Both the position numbers and the translations under genes were made by a program. The notes under the pieces were generated by a model. The model made no database searches. It had not been told where the DNA came from and saw only the letters and a list, made by a program, of their open reading frames with translations. Below are positions 16,109-24,369 of a stretch of DNA of 64,000 bases, in pieces (within the stretch, counting starts at the first letter, position 1; each line of letters opens with the position of its first letter). This DNA is from Streptomyces himalayensis subsp. himalayensis. GTDB lineage: Bacteria > Actinomycetota > Actinomycetes > Streptomycetales > Streptomycetaceae. The stretch spans positions 1 through 64,000 of the forward strand of contig NZ_JACEHE010000008.1 of NCBI RefSeq assembly GCF_013778455.1, read 5' to 3'.

Positions 16109-16420
16109 TCAGTCCCGTCCTACGTCCAGGATCCGGCCGTCGTCGCCGCGGCGCGGCTGCAGCTCCACCTGGATGCGGTGCACCGTGTCGCGGGACAGCG
16201 CGCCGCCCGCTCCCGCCGTGACCACGCCGATGCGCAGGCCGGCCCGGCCGGAACCCTCCCGCCGTACCTGCACGGCGAATTCGAGGCTGACCTTCTCCAC
16301 GCTGAAGCGCACCGGACTGTCGGCGCCTCTGCGCTGGGCCTCCTCCAGTTCCTCCCGCACCTGGCTCATCACATCGGCAAGACCTGCCACCGCGGCGTCG
16401 TCGTCGGTCCCGTGCCCCAT
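16109..16420 (-). CDS. trypco2 (trypsin-co-occurring domain) protein
   Basis: 103 residues matching the trypco2 pattern: N-terminal helix GLADVMSQVREELEEAQRRG, a strand pair PVRFSVEKVSLEFAVQV, then RIGVVTAG and RIQVELQPR. The family was named because its genes sit beside trypsin-like proteases in predicted conflict or signalling systems (published comparative genomics by the Aravind group). That is the case here: the gene is divergent from the protease at 16495, sharing a 74-base promoter region. Probably an adaptor that engages the protease; no catalytic residues. Confidence 0.75.
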   Translation of the reverse strand: MGHGTDDDAAVAGLADVMSQVREELEEAQRRGADSPVRFSVEKVSLEFAVQVRREGSGRAGLRIGVVTAGAGGALSRDTVHRIQVELQPRRGDDGRILDVGRD

Positions 16421-16494
16421 TGCACTACCTCCTCATGTCCCTGCCCATGCATCTCAGGAGTCATTGTCGGACCCGGCACCTATCCTGAGGAAGC

Positions 16495-18720
16495 ATGGAG
16501 GGGGATGCGGACGAGGAGGTCCGGAAAGTCAACAACCTTTACCATCATGCCAGTTGGCGGGTCCGGCTGCGCCGTGGCGGTGTGTCGGGCAGTGGTGACG
16601 TGCTCGGTGCCGGTGTGCTGCTCGGTGCCGACCGGGTGCTCACCTGTGCCCATGTGATCCGCGATCCGGAGACGGGACAGCGGCCCGACTGCGTACAGGT
16701 CGACTTCCCTCTGCTGCAGGGCCTGCCGCGGACCGAGCGCCGTACGGCGACCGTGCTGGACGGCCATTGGGTGCCGCCGTTCGGGAAGGCACAGGGGGAC
16801 CTCGCGCTGCTCGTCCTCGATGAGCCCGCTCCGGTGCCGTCACCCGTCACACTGCACCGAACGCTGGACTACCGGGGCGCGCCCGTCCTCATCGACGGTT
16901 TTCCGGAGCAGCGGTCCGGCGGGCAGTGGCTCACGGGAGCATGTATGGGGCCCGGCGGGCACGGGGACGAGCGGGTGCAGATCGACCTGGCCGATCCGCG
17001 CGAACCGGGGCGACGGTTGGCGGGCGGGTTCAGCGGGGCGGGCGTCCTGGAGGAAGGGAACGGACGGTTACTGGGCATCGTCGTACAGGCCGATGAGCGC
17101 GCGGGATACGGCTACATGATTCCGGCGGCGACCATCGCCAAGTACTTCCGCGATGTCGGCGAGGCCTACGTCACCGGGCCGCCCGCCATCCCCGCCCCGC
17201 ACACCGTGTCCCCGGACGCCGCCCGCGCCGCACGGCCGCACGGCCTGCAGCGCACCGTCATGCGCTGGCTCCATGAGGAGCCCGGCTGCTGGGACATCGA
17301 GGTGCTGTTCCTCGGCGAGGGCGACGTCCGGGCCCGGGACGCCCTGCACCTCGTGCTGAACATGGCCGACCGCGAGCAGTCGCCGCAGCTGTCGGTTGCT
17401 CCGGAGGGGGGCGGGGGGACGCGGCGGTTGTCCGGGGCGGACGCGGGGGCCGCAGACCGGTCCCCGGACGGGGTGCCGACGGATGGTGTGCCGGAGACGT
17501 CCATCGACCCGGCCGACGGCCTGGCAGCCGGCGCCCCGCATCTGTCGCAGGCCGGGATCGAGCCCCGCCTGGGCAGCATCAGTCTGGTCCTGGACGTGAC
17601 GGGCGCGTCGCTGGAGCGCGCCGAGCCGGAGCATCCCGCGATCGGCGAGGCCCTGCTCGCCCTCCGTCGGCAGCTGGCGTACTCGCGGCAGCGCGGAGCC
17701 CGTCCCGCCGTCGCCGTCCTTGGCGCCGACCTGTCCGCCACCGAGCCGGTCGCGGCCGTGCAGGTCCTGCGTGAACTGGCCGGGGCCGGCGCCCGGTTGC
17801 TGCTGGTGGTGCGCGACGGCGGCAGGGACAGTCACGAAGGTGATGACGGCGGCAGGGACAGTCACGATGGTGATGACGGCGGCAGGGACAGTCACGACGG
17901 TGCTGACGGCGGCAGGGGCAGTGGCGGCCGCAGTGAGCACGGATTCGCGTACGAGATCGCGCACCGGCTGCTGCCGGACGACCGCGCCGAGCGCTGGCTC
18001 GAGCGGATCGTCGACCGCGTCTCGCTGCTGGCCGCCACCGAGGAGCGTTCCAGGGACGTGTACCGCCGCGTGGAGCGTCGGGTCGTCGATCCGCCCCGTC
18101 CGACGGCGTACGGGGCACGAGCCCGGCTGTGGACGGTGCAGCTCGCGAGCGAGGCGGGCACGGGGGGACGGCGTCCGCCGGGCGCGCCACGCCTGCCGGC
18201 GCCCGGCCGGGAGAGGCAGCGGGCGGCCTTCCTCGAGAAGCTCTCGTACGCCGAACAGGCCGTGGAGAACTGCCTGATGCGCGCGGAACGCGCCGAGCGG
18301 GAGCTGCGTGGTGTACTCGACGCGCATCTGCGGCTGCGCGGTCTGCTCGCCGCACAGCAGGCGCGGCTCGACGGGCAGGGCCTGGCCGAACACCCCGACG
18401 CCGTGGGCGCCTTCGGCCGCGCGCAGGAGCTGCTGATGAGCGGCCCTTGCCCACTCGCCGACGCGGAACGCGCGGTGGAGGCGTTCGCCCGGGTGGTACG
18501 TCGGCTCACGCGGGACGGGTCGTGGGAGGCGGGGCGGCGGGAGGGTGGGCCGGGGGCGGCTGGGCCGGAGGCGGCTCGGCCGGAGGCGGCTCGGCCGGAG
18601 GCGGCTCGGCCGGAGGCGGCTCGGCCGGAGGCGGCTCGGCCGGAGGCGGCTCGGCCGGAGGCGGCTCGGCCGGAGGCGGCTGGGCCGGGAGAGAGTCGGC
18701 TGCAGGCAGGTGGGCCATGA
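16495..18720 (+). CDS. intracellular trypsin-like serine protease
   Basis: 741 residues, no signal peptide. Residues ~15-225 are a trypsin-fold domain with a full triad: His53 in LTCAHV, Asp102 in GDLALL, Ser180 in GGFSGAGV. Residues ~250-490 form one or two alpha/beta domains typical of these effector proteases (WDIEVLFLGEGDV, then ISLVLDVTGAS), interrupted by a DSHDGDDGGR repeat. Residues 575-690 are helical and possibly coiled. The tail is a (PEAAR)8 repeat. The stop overlaps the kinase start (ATGA), so protease and kinase are made together. Likely clips a partner in response to the sensor encoded downstream; target unknown. Confidence 0.8.
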   Translation: MEGDADEEVRKVNNLYHHASWRVRLRRGGVSGSGDVLGAGVLLGADRVLTCAHVIRDPETGQRPDCVQVDFPLLQGLPRTERRTATVLDGHWVPPFGKAQGDLALLVLDEPAPVPSPVTLHRTLDYRGAPVLIDGFPEQRSGGQWLTGACMGPGGHGDERVQIDLADPREPGRRLAGGFSGAGVLEEGNGRLLGIVVQADERAGYGYMIPAATIAKYFRDVGEAYVTGPPAIPAPHTVSPDAARAARPHGLQRTVMRWLHEEPGCWDIEVLFLGEGDVRARDALHLVLNMADREQSPQLSVAPEGGGGTRRLSGADAGAADRSPDGVPTDGVPETSIDPADGLAAGAPHLSQAGIEPRLGSISLVLDVTGASLERAEPEHPAIGEALLALRRQLAYSRQRGARPAVAVLGADLSATEPVAAVQVLRELAGAGARLLLVVRDGGRDSHEGDDGGRDSHDGDDGGRDSHDGADGGRGSGGRSEHGFAYEIAHRLLPDDRAERWLERIVDRVSLLAATEERSRDVYRRVERRVVDPPRPTAYGARARLWTVQLASEAGTGGRRPPGAPRLPAPGRERQRAAFLEKLSYAEQAVENCLMRAERAERELRGVLDAHLRLRGLLAAQQARLDGQGLAEHPDAVGAFGRAQELLMSGPCPLADAERAVEAFARVVRRLTRDGSWEAGRREGGPGAAGPEAARPEAARPEAARPEAARPEAARPEAARPEAARPEAAGPGESRLQAGGP
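17818..17907 (+). repeat. 30-base tandem repeat in the protease gene
   Basis: Three full copies plus a partial fourth of a 30-base unit (GGCGGCAGGGACAGTCACGA and ten more bases), in frame, encoding GGRDSHDGDD-like decapeptides. It forms an acidic flexible linker between folded parts of the protease. Confidence 0.9.
18565..18684 (+). repeat. 15-base tandem repeat encoding (PEAAR)8
   Basis: Eight copies of CCGGAGGCGGCTCGG (the last ends GGG), in frame at the C-terminus of the protease, just before the overlap with the kinase gene. Confidence 0.9.
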
Positions 18721-21239
18721 CCCCGTGTCCTCACCCGGGATGCCCCGGCACGGTCACCCCGTCCGGGTACTGCCGGGTCTCCGGCGAGCGGGTCGACCCC
18801 GTCGCCCGGCTCCACTCGTCGGCGATCGCCCCGGACCCCACAGCGCCCGTGACGAAGAGCTCCTCTGCCGTCCCGGATCCGGACGCCTTGGAGCACATGG
18901 AGCCCCGAGCGCACCTGGAGCACCAGGAGCACGACGAGCCGTTGTTCGTCGTCGGAGCCGGTGCCGGGTCAGGCCAGGGTGCCGGCCGAATCGCCGACGT
19001 CGAGCTTCCGGACGAGAGCCCGGATCCCACCCTGCTGCCCGAGATCAGGCCGCGGGGCCGGACGGTGTCCCCGGACTCCCCGGACTCCCCGGGCGCCCCG
19101 GGCGCCCCGGACGCGCTGTCCGGGCAGCTGCTCTCCGAGCAGTACCGGATGGTCAGGCCGCTCGGCCACGGCGGCATGGGCGAGGTCTATCTGGCGCTCG
19201 ACACGAAGGTCGACGACCGCGAGGTGGCCGTGAAGTTCCTGCGGCCGGTGCAGGCCGCGGTCGCGCGCGACGCGCTGACGAAGGAGCGGCAGGCGTTCGC
19301 CGACCTCAACCACGAGGGCATCATCCCGGTGTTCAACTACGGGCATCACGAGGGGGTCGGTGACTTCCTCGTCCTGCCGTACGTGGACGGGCTCAACCTC
19401 GAAGAGGTGCGGGCGCTGGCGTGCCGCGATCCCGGGCGGTTCGGGGGCGCGCGGTTCCACGAGTTCGTCCTCGCGTACGGCGTCCGTGTGCTGTCCGCGC
19501 TCGCGCATCTGCACGCGCCCGAGCGCAGGAAGGTCTACGGCGATCTGAAGCCGCAGAACGTGATGCACGACGGCAGCACCACGAAGCTCATCGACGTGGG
19601 GAGCATCCGGGGCGAGCGGGCGCCCGGCCTCACGACCACCGGTTATCGTGCGCCTTCCGTGCACGCCGCCACAGGCGCCTCCACCAGCCAGGACGACCTG
19701 TTCAGCCTCGGCGAGACGCTGCGCAGCGTGTGCGGGCTCGGCGAGTCGCGGCACGATCTCGCCGCGCTCGGCGCCCTGGACCGGCTCGCCTCGTCCGGCC
19801 CCGACGAGGTGACGGCCCGGGCCGCCCTCCTCATGACCGCTCCCGCGCCGCAGGGCCTGGGGCTGGCTTCGCTGGCCCGGGTGCTGCGGCGCGCCACGCG
19901 CGAGGACCCGGCCGACCGGTTCGCGACGGCACGTGAGATGGAGGAGCAACTGCGGGGTGTGTTCCGGGAGTTGCGGTCGCTGCGTACGGGGCTGGAGACG
20001 TTCGAGCCGTCACCGCTGTTCCTGCAGTCGCCCCACGCCCTCGAGGGCGCGCTCGGCGTCGCGCCCCGGCTGTCGCGGTGGGCCGCTCCGCCCGAGGACG
20101 ACGGGCCGCGGGCGCCCCTGCACGCGGCGCCGTCCGCGGCCGACGTGGCCCAGCGGCTGCCGGTGCCGCGGCCGGACCCGGACGACGCGCACCATGCCGA
20201 GCTGAGCCGTCTTTCCGACGCCGATCCGGCGGCGTTGCTCCAGCACACGAAGGGGTGGGACGGCTCTGCGGAGGTTCATCTGCTGCGGAGTCGGCTCGAG
20301 TTGAGAGTGGCGCTTTCGGATACCGCGGAACGCCTGTCCACAGCGGAGCCCGAGCTCATCGATGCGGAACGCGAGTTGCAGCTCGCCATTGCGGCCATCG
20401 GCGCCGGACGCGCTCGGCATGACTGGCGTATCGACTGGCACCGGGGGCTGCTCACTCTCGCGCGGGACCAGGCCGAGGAGGCGTGGGACCACTTCGACCG
20501 GGTCTACGCGGCGATCCCCGGCGAGTACGCACCGAAGCTCGCCCTCGGCTACTGCGCCGAGCGACTGGGGCGCCGGCATGAGGCGCTGACGTTCCACGAG
20601 GCGGTGCGCCTGCGCAATCCTTCGCTGGGCGGCGCGGCGTTCGGCGTTGCGCGGGCACGGCTGGCACAGGGCGGACCGCAGGCCGACGCGTACGCCGTCG
20701 AGGCCCTGGACGCGGTGCCGCAGCACTCGCGCCACCGCACAGCGGCCCGTACCGCCGCCGTGCGCATCGGTGTCAGCCGGGCGCAGGACGCCGGGCAGCT
20801 GGCCGCGGTGCTCCGGCGCCTCGCCCGGCTCTTCCACGAGCACGGCCTGACCGACGAGCAGGCCCGGGTACGGATGAAGGCGGAGGTCTGGGAGGCCGCC
20901 CAGAACCTGCTGGCGCGAGACGCCGTCAACGCCCGGCAGCTCCAGGCGCTGTCCGCCGCACCGGACGCGGCGCGGATCGACTTCCCCGGCGACGAACAGC
21001 AGCTGCGCACCGACCTGTCCCGGTTCTACCTGGGCCTCGCCCAGCAGGCGGCGCGTTCCGACGCACCGGACGGCGCCGATCTCGCCGAGCGGCTTCTGGA
21101 CCGGGCCTACCAAGTCCGTCCGTTCGCCTACCGACACCACAGGGACAGTCCATGGTTGGGGAAGAGGATCAGCAACTGGCTGCGGGCCGCGGCGCTCACC
21201 CCGCCGAGGGTCCGGCCACCACGATCGGACTCGAGGTGA
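18717..21239 (+). CDS. PknG-like serine/threonine protein kinase with TPR domain
   Basis: 840-residue soluble kinase. Residues 1-23 carry a zinc-ribbon-like CPHPGCPGTVTPSGYC with Cys4, 9 and 19 but Ser22 where the fourth Cys of PknG-type ribbons stands. Residues ~145-420 are the kinase domain: GHGGMG loop 150-155, Lys173 in VAVKFL, catalytic YGDLKPQN with Asp276 (no HRD Arg, as in PknG), and DVG with Asp293 in place of DFG. Residues ~510-830 are helical TPR-like repeats. Domain order matches mycobacterial PknG. ATG 18717 overlaps the protease stop. Expected to phosphorylate a metabolic regulator; PknG itself acts on the FHA protein GarA/OdhI. Confidence 0.85.
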   Translation: MTPCPHPGCPGTVTPSGYCRVSGERVDPVARLHSSAIAPDPTAPVTKSSSAVPDPDALEHMEPRAHLEHQEHDEPLFVVGAGAGSGQGAGRIADVELPDESPDPTLLPEIRPRGRTVSPDSPDSPGAPGAPDALSGQLLSEQYRMVRPLGHGGMGEVYLALDTKVDDREVAVKFLRPVQAAVARDALTKERQAFADLNHEGIIPVFNYGHHEGVGDFLVLPYVDGLNLEEVRALACRDPGRFGGARFHEFVLAYGVRVLSALAHLHAPERRKVYGDLKPQNVMHDGSTTKLIDVGSIRGERAPGLTTTGYRAPSVHAATGASTSQDDLFSLGETLRSVCGLGESRHDLAALGALDRLASSGPDEVTARAALLMTAPAPQGLGLASLARVLRRATREDPADRFATAREMEEQLRGVFRELRSLRTGLETFEPSPLFLQSPHALEGALGVAPRLSRWAAPPEDDGPRAPLHAAPSAADVAQRLPVPRPDPDDAHHAELSRLSDADPAALLQHTKGWDGSAEVHLLRSRLELRVALSDTAERLSTAEPELIDAERELQLAIAAIGAGRARHDWRIDWHRGLLTLARDQAEEAWDHFDRVYAAIPGEYAPKLALGYCAERLGRRHEALTFHEAVRLRNPSLGGAAFGVARARLAQGGPQADAYAVEALDAVPQHSRHRTAARTAAVRIGVSRAQDAGQLAAVLRRLARLFHEHGLTDEQARVRMKAEVWEAAQNLLARDAVNARQLQALSAAPDAARIDFPGDEQQLRTDLSRFYLGLAQQAARSDAPDGADLAERLLDRAYQVRPFAYRHHRDSPWLGKRISNWLRAAALTPPRVRPPRSDSR

Positions 21240-23002
21240 GCCAGGTCATCGAGCTGCCGAGGCCCAGACCGGGCACCGGCCGGACGCAGGGACGGGGCAC
21301 CGGCCGGACGCACGGACGGGGCACCGGGCGCCCGCCCCAGGCAAACCCGCCGGACGAGGCCCCCACGCGGGCCGCTGATACGCCAGACGCGCGCCTGCCC
21401 CACACAAGCACGCCAGACGCTGCCCCCACGCAGACCACAGAAGCGCCCGAAGCCCGCCCGCCCCACACAAACACCCCAGACCCAGCACCCGCGCAGGCCG
21501 CAAACACGCCGGAGGCGCAGGGACACGGCGGGGGCACGGGTGTCCCCGCAACCCGCCGCCCGCCCCACGCAGACACGCCAGATGGGCGGCCGCCCCACAC
21601 GAGCACCCCAGACCCAGGCCCGCCCCCCGCAAGAACCCCGGACCCGGCCGCCGCAGGCGCGACGCGTGTGCCCGGAGCGCGGGACTCCGCGCGCATGTAC
21701 GCGGTGATCACCGTCTCCGTCCGCCGCCCCGGCGGCGCTCGCCCCACGCCGGACGGCGCGCCGCGTCTCGCCGAGGTGCTGCTCATCGACCACTCCTCCT
21801 CGATGGTCAACCCGCCGAGCCGGCTGGCCGCCGCCCGTGACGCCGCGGCCGCCGCGCTCGACCGCATCCCGGACGGCGCCCACTTCGCGGTCGTCGCCGG
21901 ACGGGACCGGGCCGCCATGATCTATCCGCCACGGTTCGGGCTCGCGGTCGCGGACGCCCGCTCGCGTGCCGACGCACGGATCGCCCTGCACGCCTGCACC
22001 CCGGGCGGTGGCACGGCGATGGGCACCTGGCTGGAGAGGGCGCGCCAGCTGTTCCGCGGACTCCCGGACGTCCCCGGCAACGACCCCTTCGTACGGCATG
22101 CGCTGCTGCTCACCGACGGCCGGAACGAACCGGGATACGAATCGCGGGACGAGCTGCGGGAGCGGGTCGAGCACTGTGCGTCGGAGTTCACGTGCGACGC
22201 CGTCGGCATCGGGGACGCCTGGGACACCGACGAACTCCTGCTGATCACCCGTGAGCTGGGCGGCCGGGCGAGCGCCGTGGGTGATCTCGCGCGGCTCTCC
22301 GGCGAGTTCGCGGCACTCACCGCGCGGGCCGCGGAGCGCGACGTCACCGGGCTGCGGCTGCGCCTGCACCACCGGGCGGACGTCACGCTGCACTCCTTCG
22401 AACAGGTGCATCCGACCCGGGTCGCGCTGCGGCCGGCGTATGTCGACATGGCCGCGGTGGAGTCGGCGGCAGGTGGCCCGATCGAGGAGTACGCGACGGG
22501 TGCGTGGGGCGCGGAGACGCGCGACTATCTGCTGTGCGTCAGCGCTCCGTACCGCCCGGATCAGCTGGGCAAGGTGCTGTTCCTCACGGAGGTGGAGGTC
22601 GACGTGGCGGGGCCCGCCGGGGCGGATGTGGAACTCCCGGAGCCGGCCGCCGTGTTGATGCGCTGGTCGGACGAGGCGGACCTGTACAGCAGACTCGATC
22701 CGCGGGTCGCCCACTACCTCCACGAGGACGAGCTGCACCGCACCTTCGAGCAGGGCTGCGCCGCACTCCGGGAGGGCGACACGGCGGCCGCCGAGGCCCA
22801 CTTCGCCCGCTCCTGGGCGCTGGCGACCCGCACGGGCGACACAGCCATGCAGGACCACCTCCGTAAGCTTGTCGACGTGCGAAGTCGTGACGAGCGCGAC
22901 CCGGTTGTCCGGCTCCGCACCGTCATCGAGCGGTTCGACATCGAGGCGGCTCGCATCCAGGCGGGCACCAGCGTCCTGCCGTCTGTGGAGCGGGACCGGT
23001 GA
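21236..23002 (+). CDS. VWA-domain protein
   Basis: 588 residues from GTG 21236, which overlaps the kinase stop in GTGA like every other junction of this operon; an in-frame ATG at 21152 would overlap the kinase by 88 bases. Residues ~10-150 are a Pro/Thr-rich spacer of imperfect repeats (HTSTPD, HTNTPD). The von Willebrand factor A domain follows with its metal-ion site DHSSS (Asp185, Ser187, Ser189) and LLTDGRNEPG. A beta-rich region and a C-terminal helical/TPR-like part (AALREGDTAAAEAHFARSW) end the protein. No signal peptide: a cytosolic scaffold or adaptor for the kinase and protease is likely. Confidence 0.8.
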   Translation: MSQVIELPRPRPGTGRTQGRGTGRTHGRGTGRPPQANPPDEAPTRAADTPDARLPHTSTPDAAPTQTTEAPEARPPHTNTPDPAPAQAANTPEAQGHGGGTGVPATRRPPHADTPDGRPPHTSTPDPGPPPARTPDPAAAGATRVPGARDSARMYAVITVSVRRPGGARPTPDGAPRLAEVLLIDHSSSMVNPPSRLAAARDAAAAALDRIPDGAHFAVVAGRDRAAMIYPPRFGLAVADARSRADARIALHACTPGGGTAMGTWLERARQLFRGLPDVPGNDPFVRHALLLTDGRNEPGYESRDELRERVEHCASEFTCDAVGIGDAWDTDELLLITRELGGRASAVGDLARLSGEFAALTARAAERDVTGLRLRLHHRADVTLHSFEQVHPTRVALRPAYVDMAAVESAAGGPIEEYATGAWGAETRDYLLCVSAPYRPDQLGKVLFLTEVEVDVAGPAGADVELPEPAAVLMRWSDEADLYSRLDPRVAHYLHEDELHRTFEQGCAALREGDTAAAEAHFARSWALATRTGDTAMQDHLRKLVDVRSRDERDPVVRLRTVIERFDIEAARIQAGTSVLPSVERDR

Positions 23003-24369
23003 GCGGGGCGCGCGACCGGCACCGCACCGGCCACCAGGTCCGCACCGACGACCAGCTCCACACCGGCCACCGGCTCCACACCGACGACCAGCTCCACACC
23101 GGCGACCAGCTCCACACCGACGACCACCACACAAGCCACCGCCTTCGCACCGCCAACCGGCCTCGCTCAGGCACACGGAACCAGGCCGAGCGCGCCTTAC
23201 GAGGCCTACGCGCCGTGGGCGCCGACGGCACCGCCGTCGGAGCCGTCGCCGCCGAGCTGGCCAGGCGCCTGTGGCGGTACGCGTGGCCGTCGCCGACGGG
23301 CCGCCGCAACCGGGCCTATCTGCGGGACCGGTTGATCGCGCTTCCGCTGCTCTCGGTGATCGCCTTCGGCGCTTTCGGCTGGGCGTACGCCGACGTCCGC
23401 GGCGACTCCGCGTACCTCCGGGACCATGTCGCGCCCGCGCTGGTGGATCTGGCCGACGCCAGAGTGTCGCTGCAGATCGCTCAGACAGAGGCCCGCAGGG
23501 CCCTGCTGGACGAGGACGGCGCGGTGGAGCTCAGCGGGCTCAGCGAGCGGTACCGGACGCGGATGAGCCGGGCCACGCAGAGCCTGAGCCAGGTCGCGCA
23601 GCACGGCGCGCTCACCGTGTCCGAACAGCAGAAGCTGGGTGTGGTCTCGGGTCTGCTCGTGGACTACAGCGGCTGGATCAACCGGGCCCAGGCGGACAGC
23701 GACCCCACACTGCGCGAGGCCGAACTCACCTACGCCCAGAGCATGCTGTGCGAGACACGCCAGGCCGACGGCACCTCGTACCCGGAATGCCGGCCGTCGA
23801 CAGGAACCACGGCGACCGCGACCACGATCGTTGACCGTATCTCCGCCCTGGAGCAAGGACTGCACGACCGGCTCGAGGCGCGCGCGGCATGGGGCGGAGG
23901 CGTACTGGCCGCCCTGGCCGTCTCGGCTGTCGCCTTCGTCCTGCTCGCCGTCGGGCTGGCCCGGACAGTCGTCTTCCTGCGCCACCGGTTCCGGATCCGG
24001 CTGAGCCTGCCGCTGGTGGTGGCCGCGCTGCCGCTGGCGGCGACGCCCCTGCTCGCGACCGATGCCGTTCTCGCGTACGACGCGCAGCAGCAGGTGGTGC
24101 CGGCGGCCGACGGCCTCTCCGACAAGACCTCGCCGGACATCGAGACGCTCGCCGAGGAGCAGTGGGCCGGAAAGCCCAGCCCGCGGGCGATCGGCGTGCT
24201 GGAGTCGTCGATCAAGGACGAACTGGCCGCGGGCCGCTTCGGGTTCCTGGACGGGGTGGCGCCCTTCGTGACGCCGGTGGGGCTGGTCGGCGCGGCCGTC
24301 ATCGGCGGTGCCCTGCACGCGTACCGCCGCGAGTATCTCCTCCTAGCGCGCCCGGGAGCGGCCTCATGA
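22999..24369 (+). CDS. GlnX-like four-helix membrane protein
   Basis: 456 residues, GTG overlapping the previous stop. The cytosolic N-terminus has five His/Thr/Asp hexapeptides (residues 13-42). Four membrane helices at about 112-131, 298-322, 336-356 and 420-441 leave a ~165-residue extracellular helical loop (with Cys251 and Cys264) and a second outer loop of ~60 residues. The topology and the position between a PknG-like kinase and a binding lipoprotein match mycobacterial GlnX, which relays ligand binding by GlnH to PknG. Sequence similarity to GlnX cannot be judged here; assignment is by architecture and context. Confidence 0.65.
   Translation: MSGARDRHRTGHQVRTDDQLHTGHRLHTDDQLHTGDQLHTDDHHTSHRLRTANRPRSGTRNQAERALRGLRAVGADGTAVGAVAAELARRLWRYAWPSPTGRRNRAYLRDRLIALPLLSVIAFGAFGWAYADVRGDSAYLRDHVAPALVDLADARVSLQIAQTEARRALLDEDGAVELSGLSERYRTRMSRATQSLSQVAQHGALTVSEQQKLGVVSGLLVDYSGWINRAQADSDPTLREAELTYAQSMLCETRQADGTSYPECRPSTGTTATATTIVDRISALEQGLHDRLEARAAWGGGVLAALAVSAVAFVLLAVGLARTVVFLRHRFRIRLSLPLVVAALPLAATPLLATDAVLAYDAQQQVVPAADGLSDKTSPDIETLAEEQWAGKPSPRAIGVLESSIKDELAAGRFGFLDGVAPFVTPVGLVGAAVIGGALHAYRREYLLLARPGAAS
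23035..23124 (+). repeat. 18-base tandem repeat encoding QLHTDD-type hexapeptides
   Basis: Five units (CAGCTCCACACCGACGAC and variants alternating CCGGCCAC / CCGACGAC), in frame near the start of the membrane protein, giving a His-rich cytosolic tail. Confidence 0.85.
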
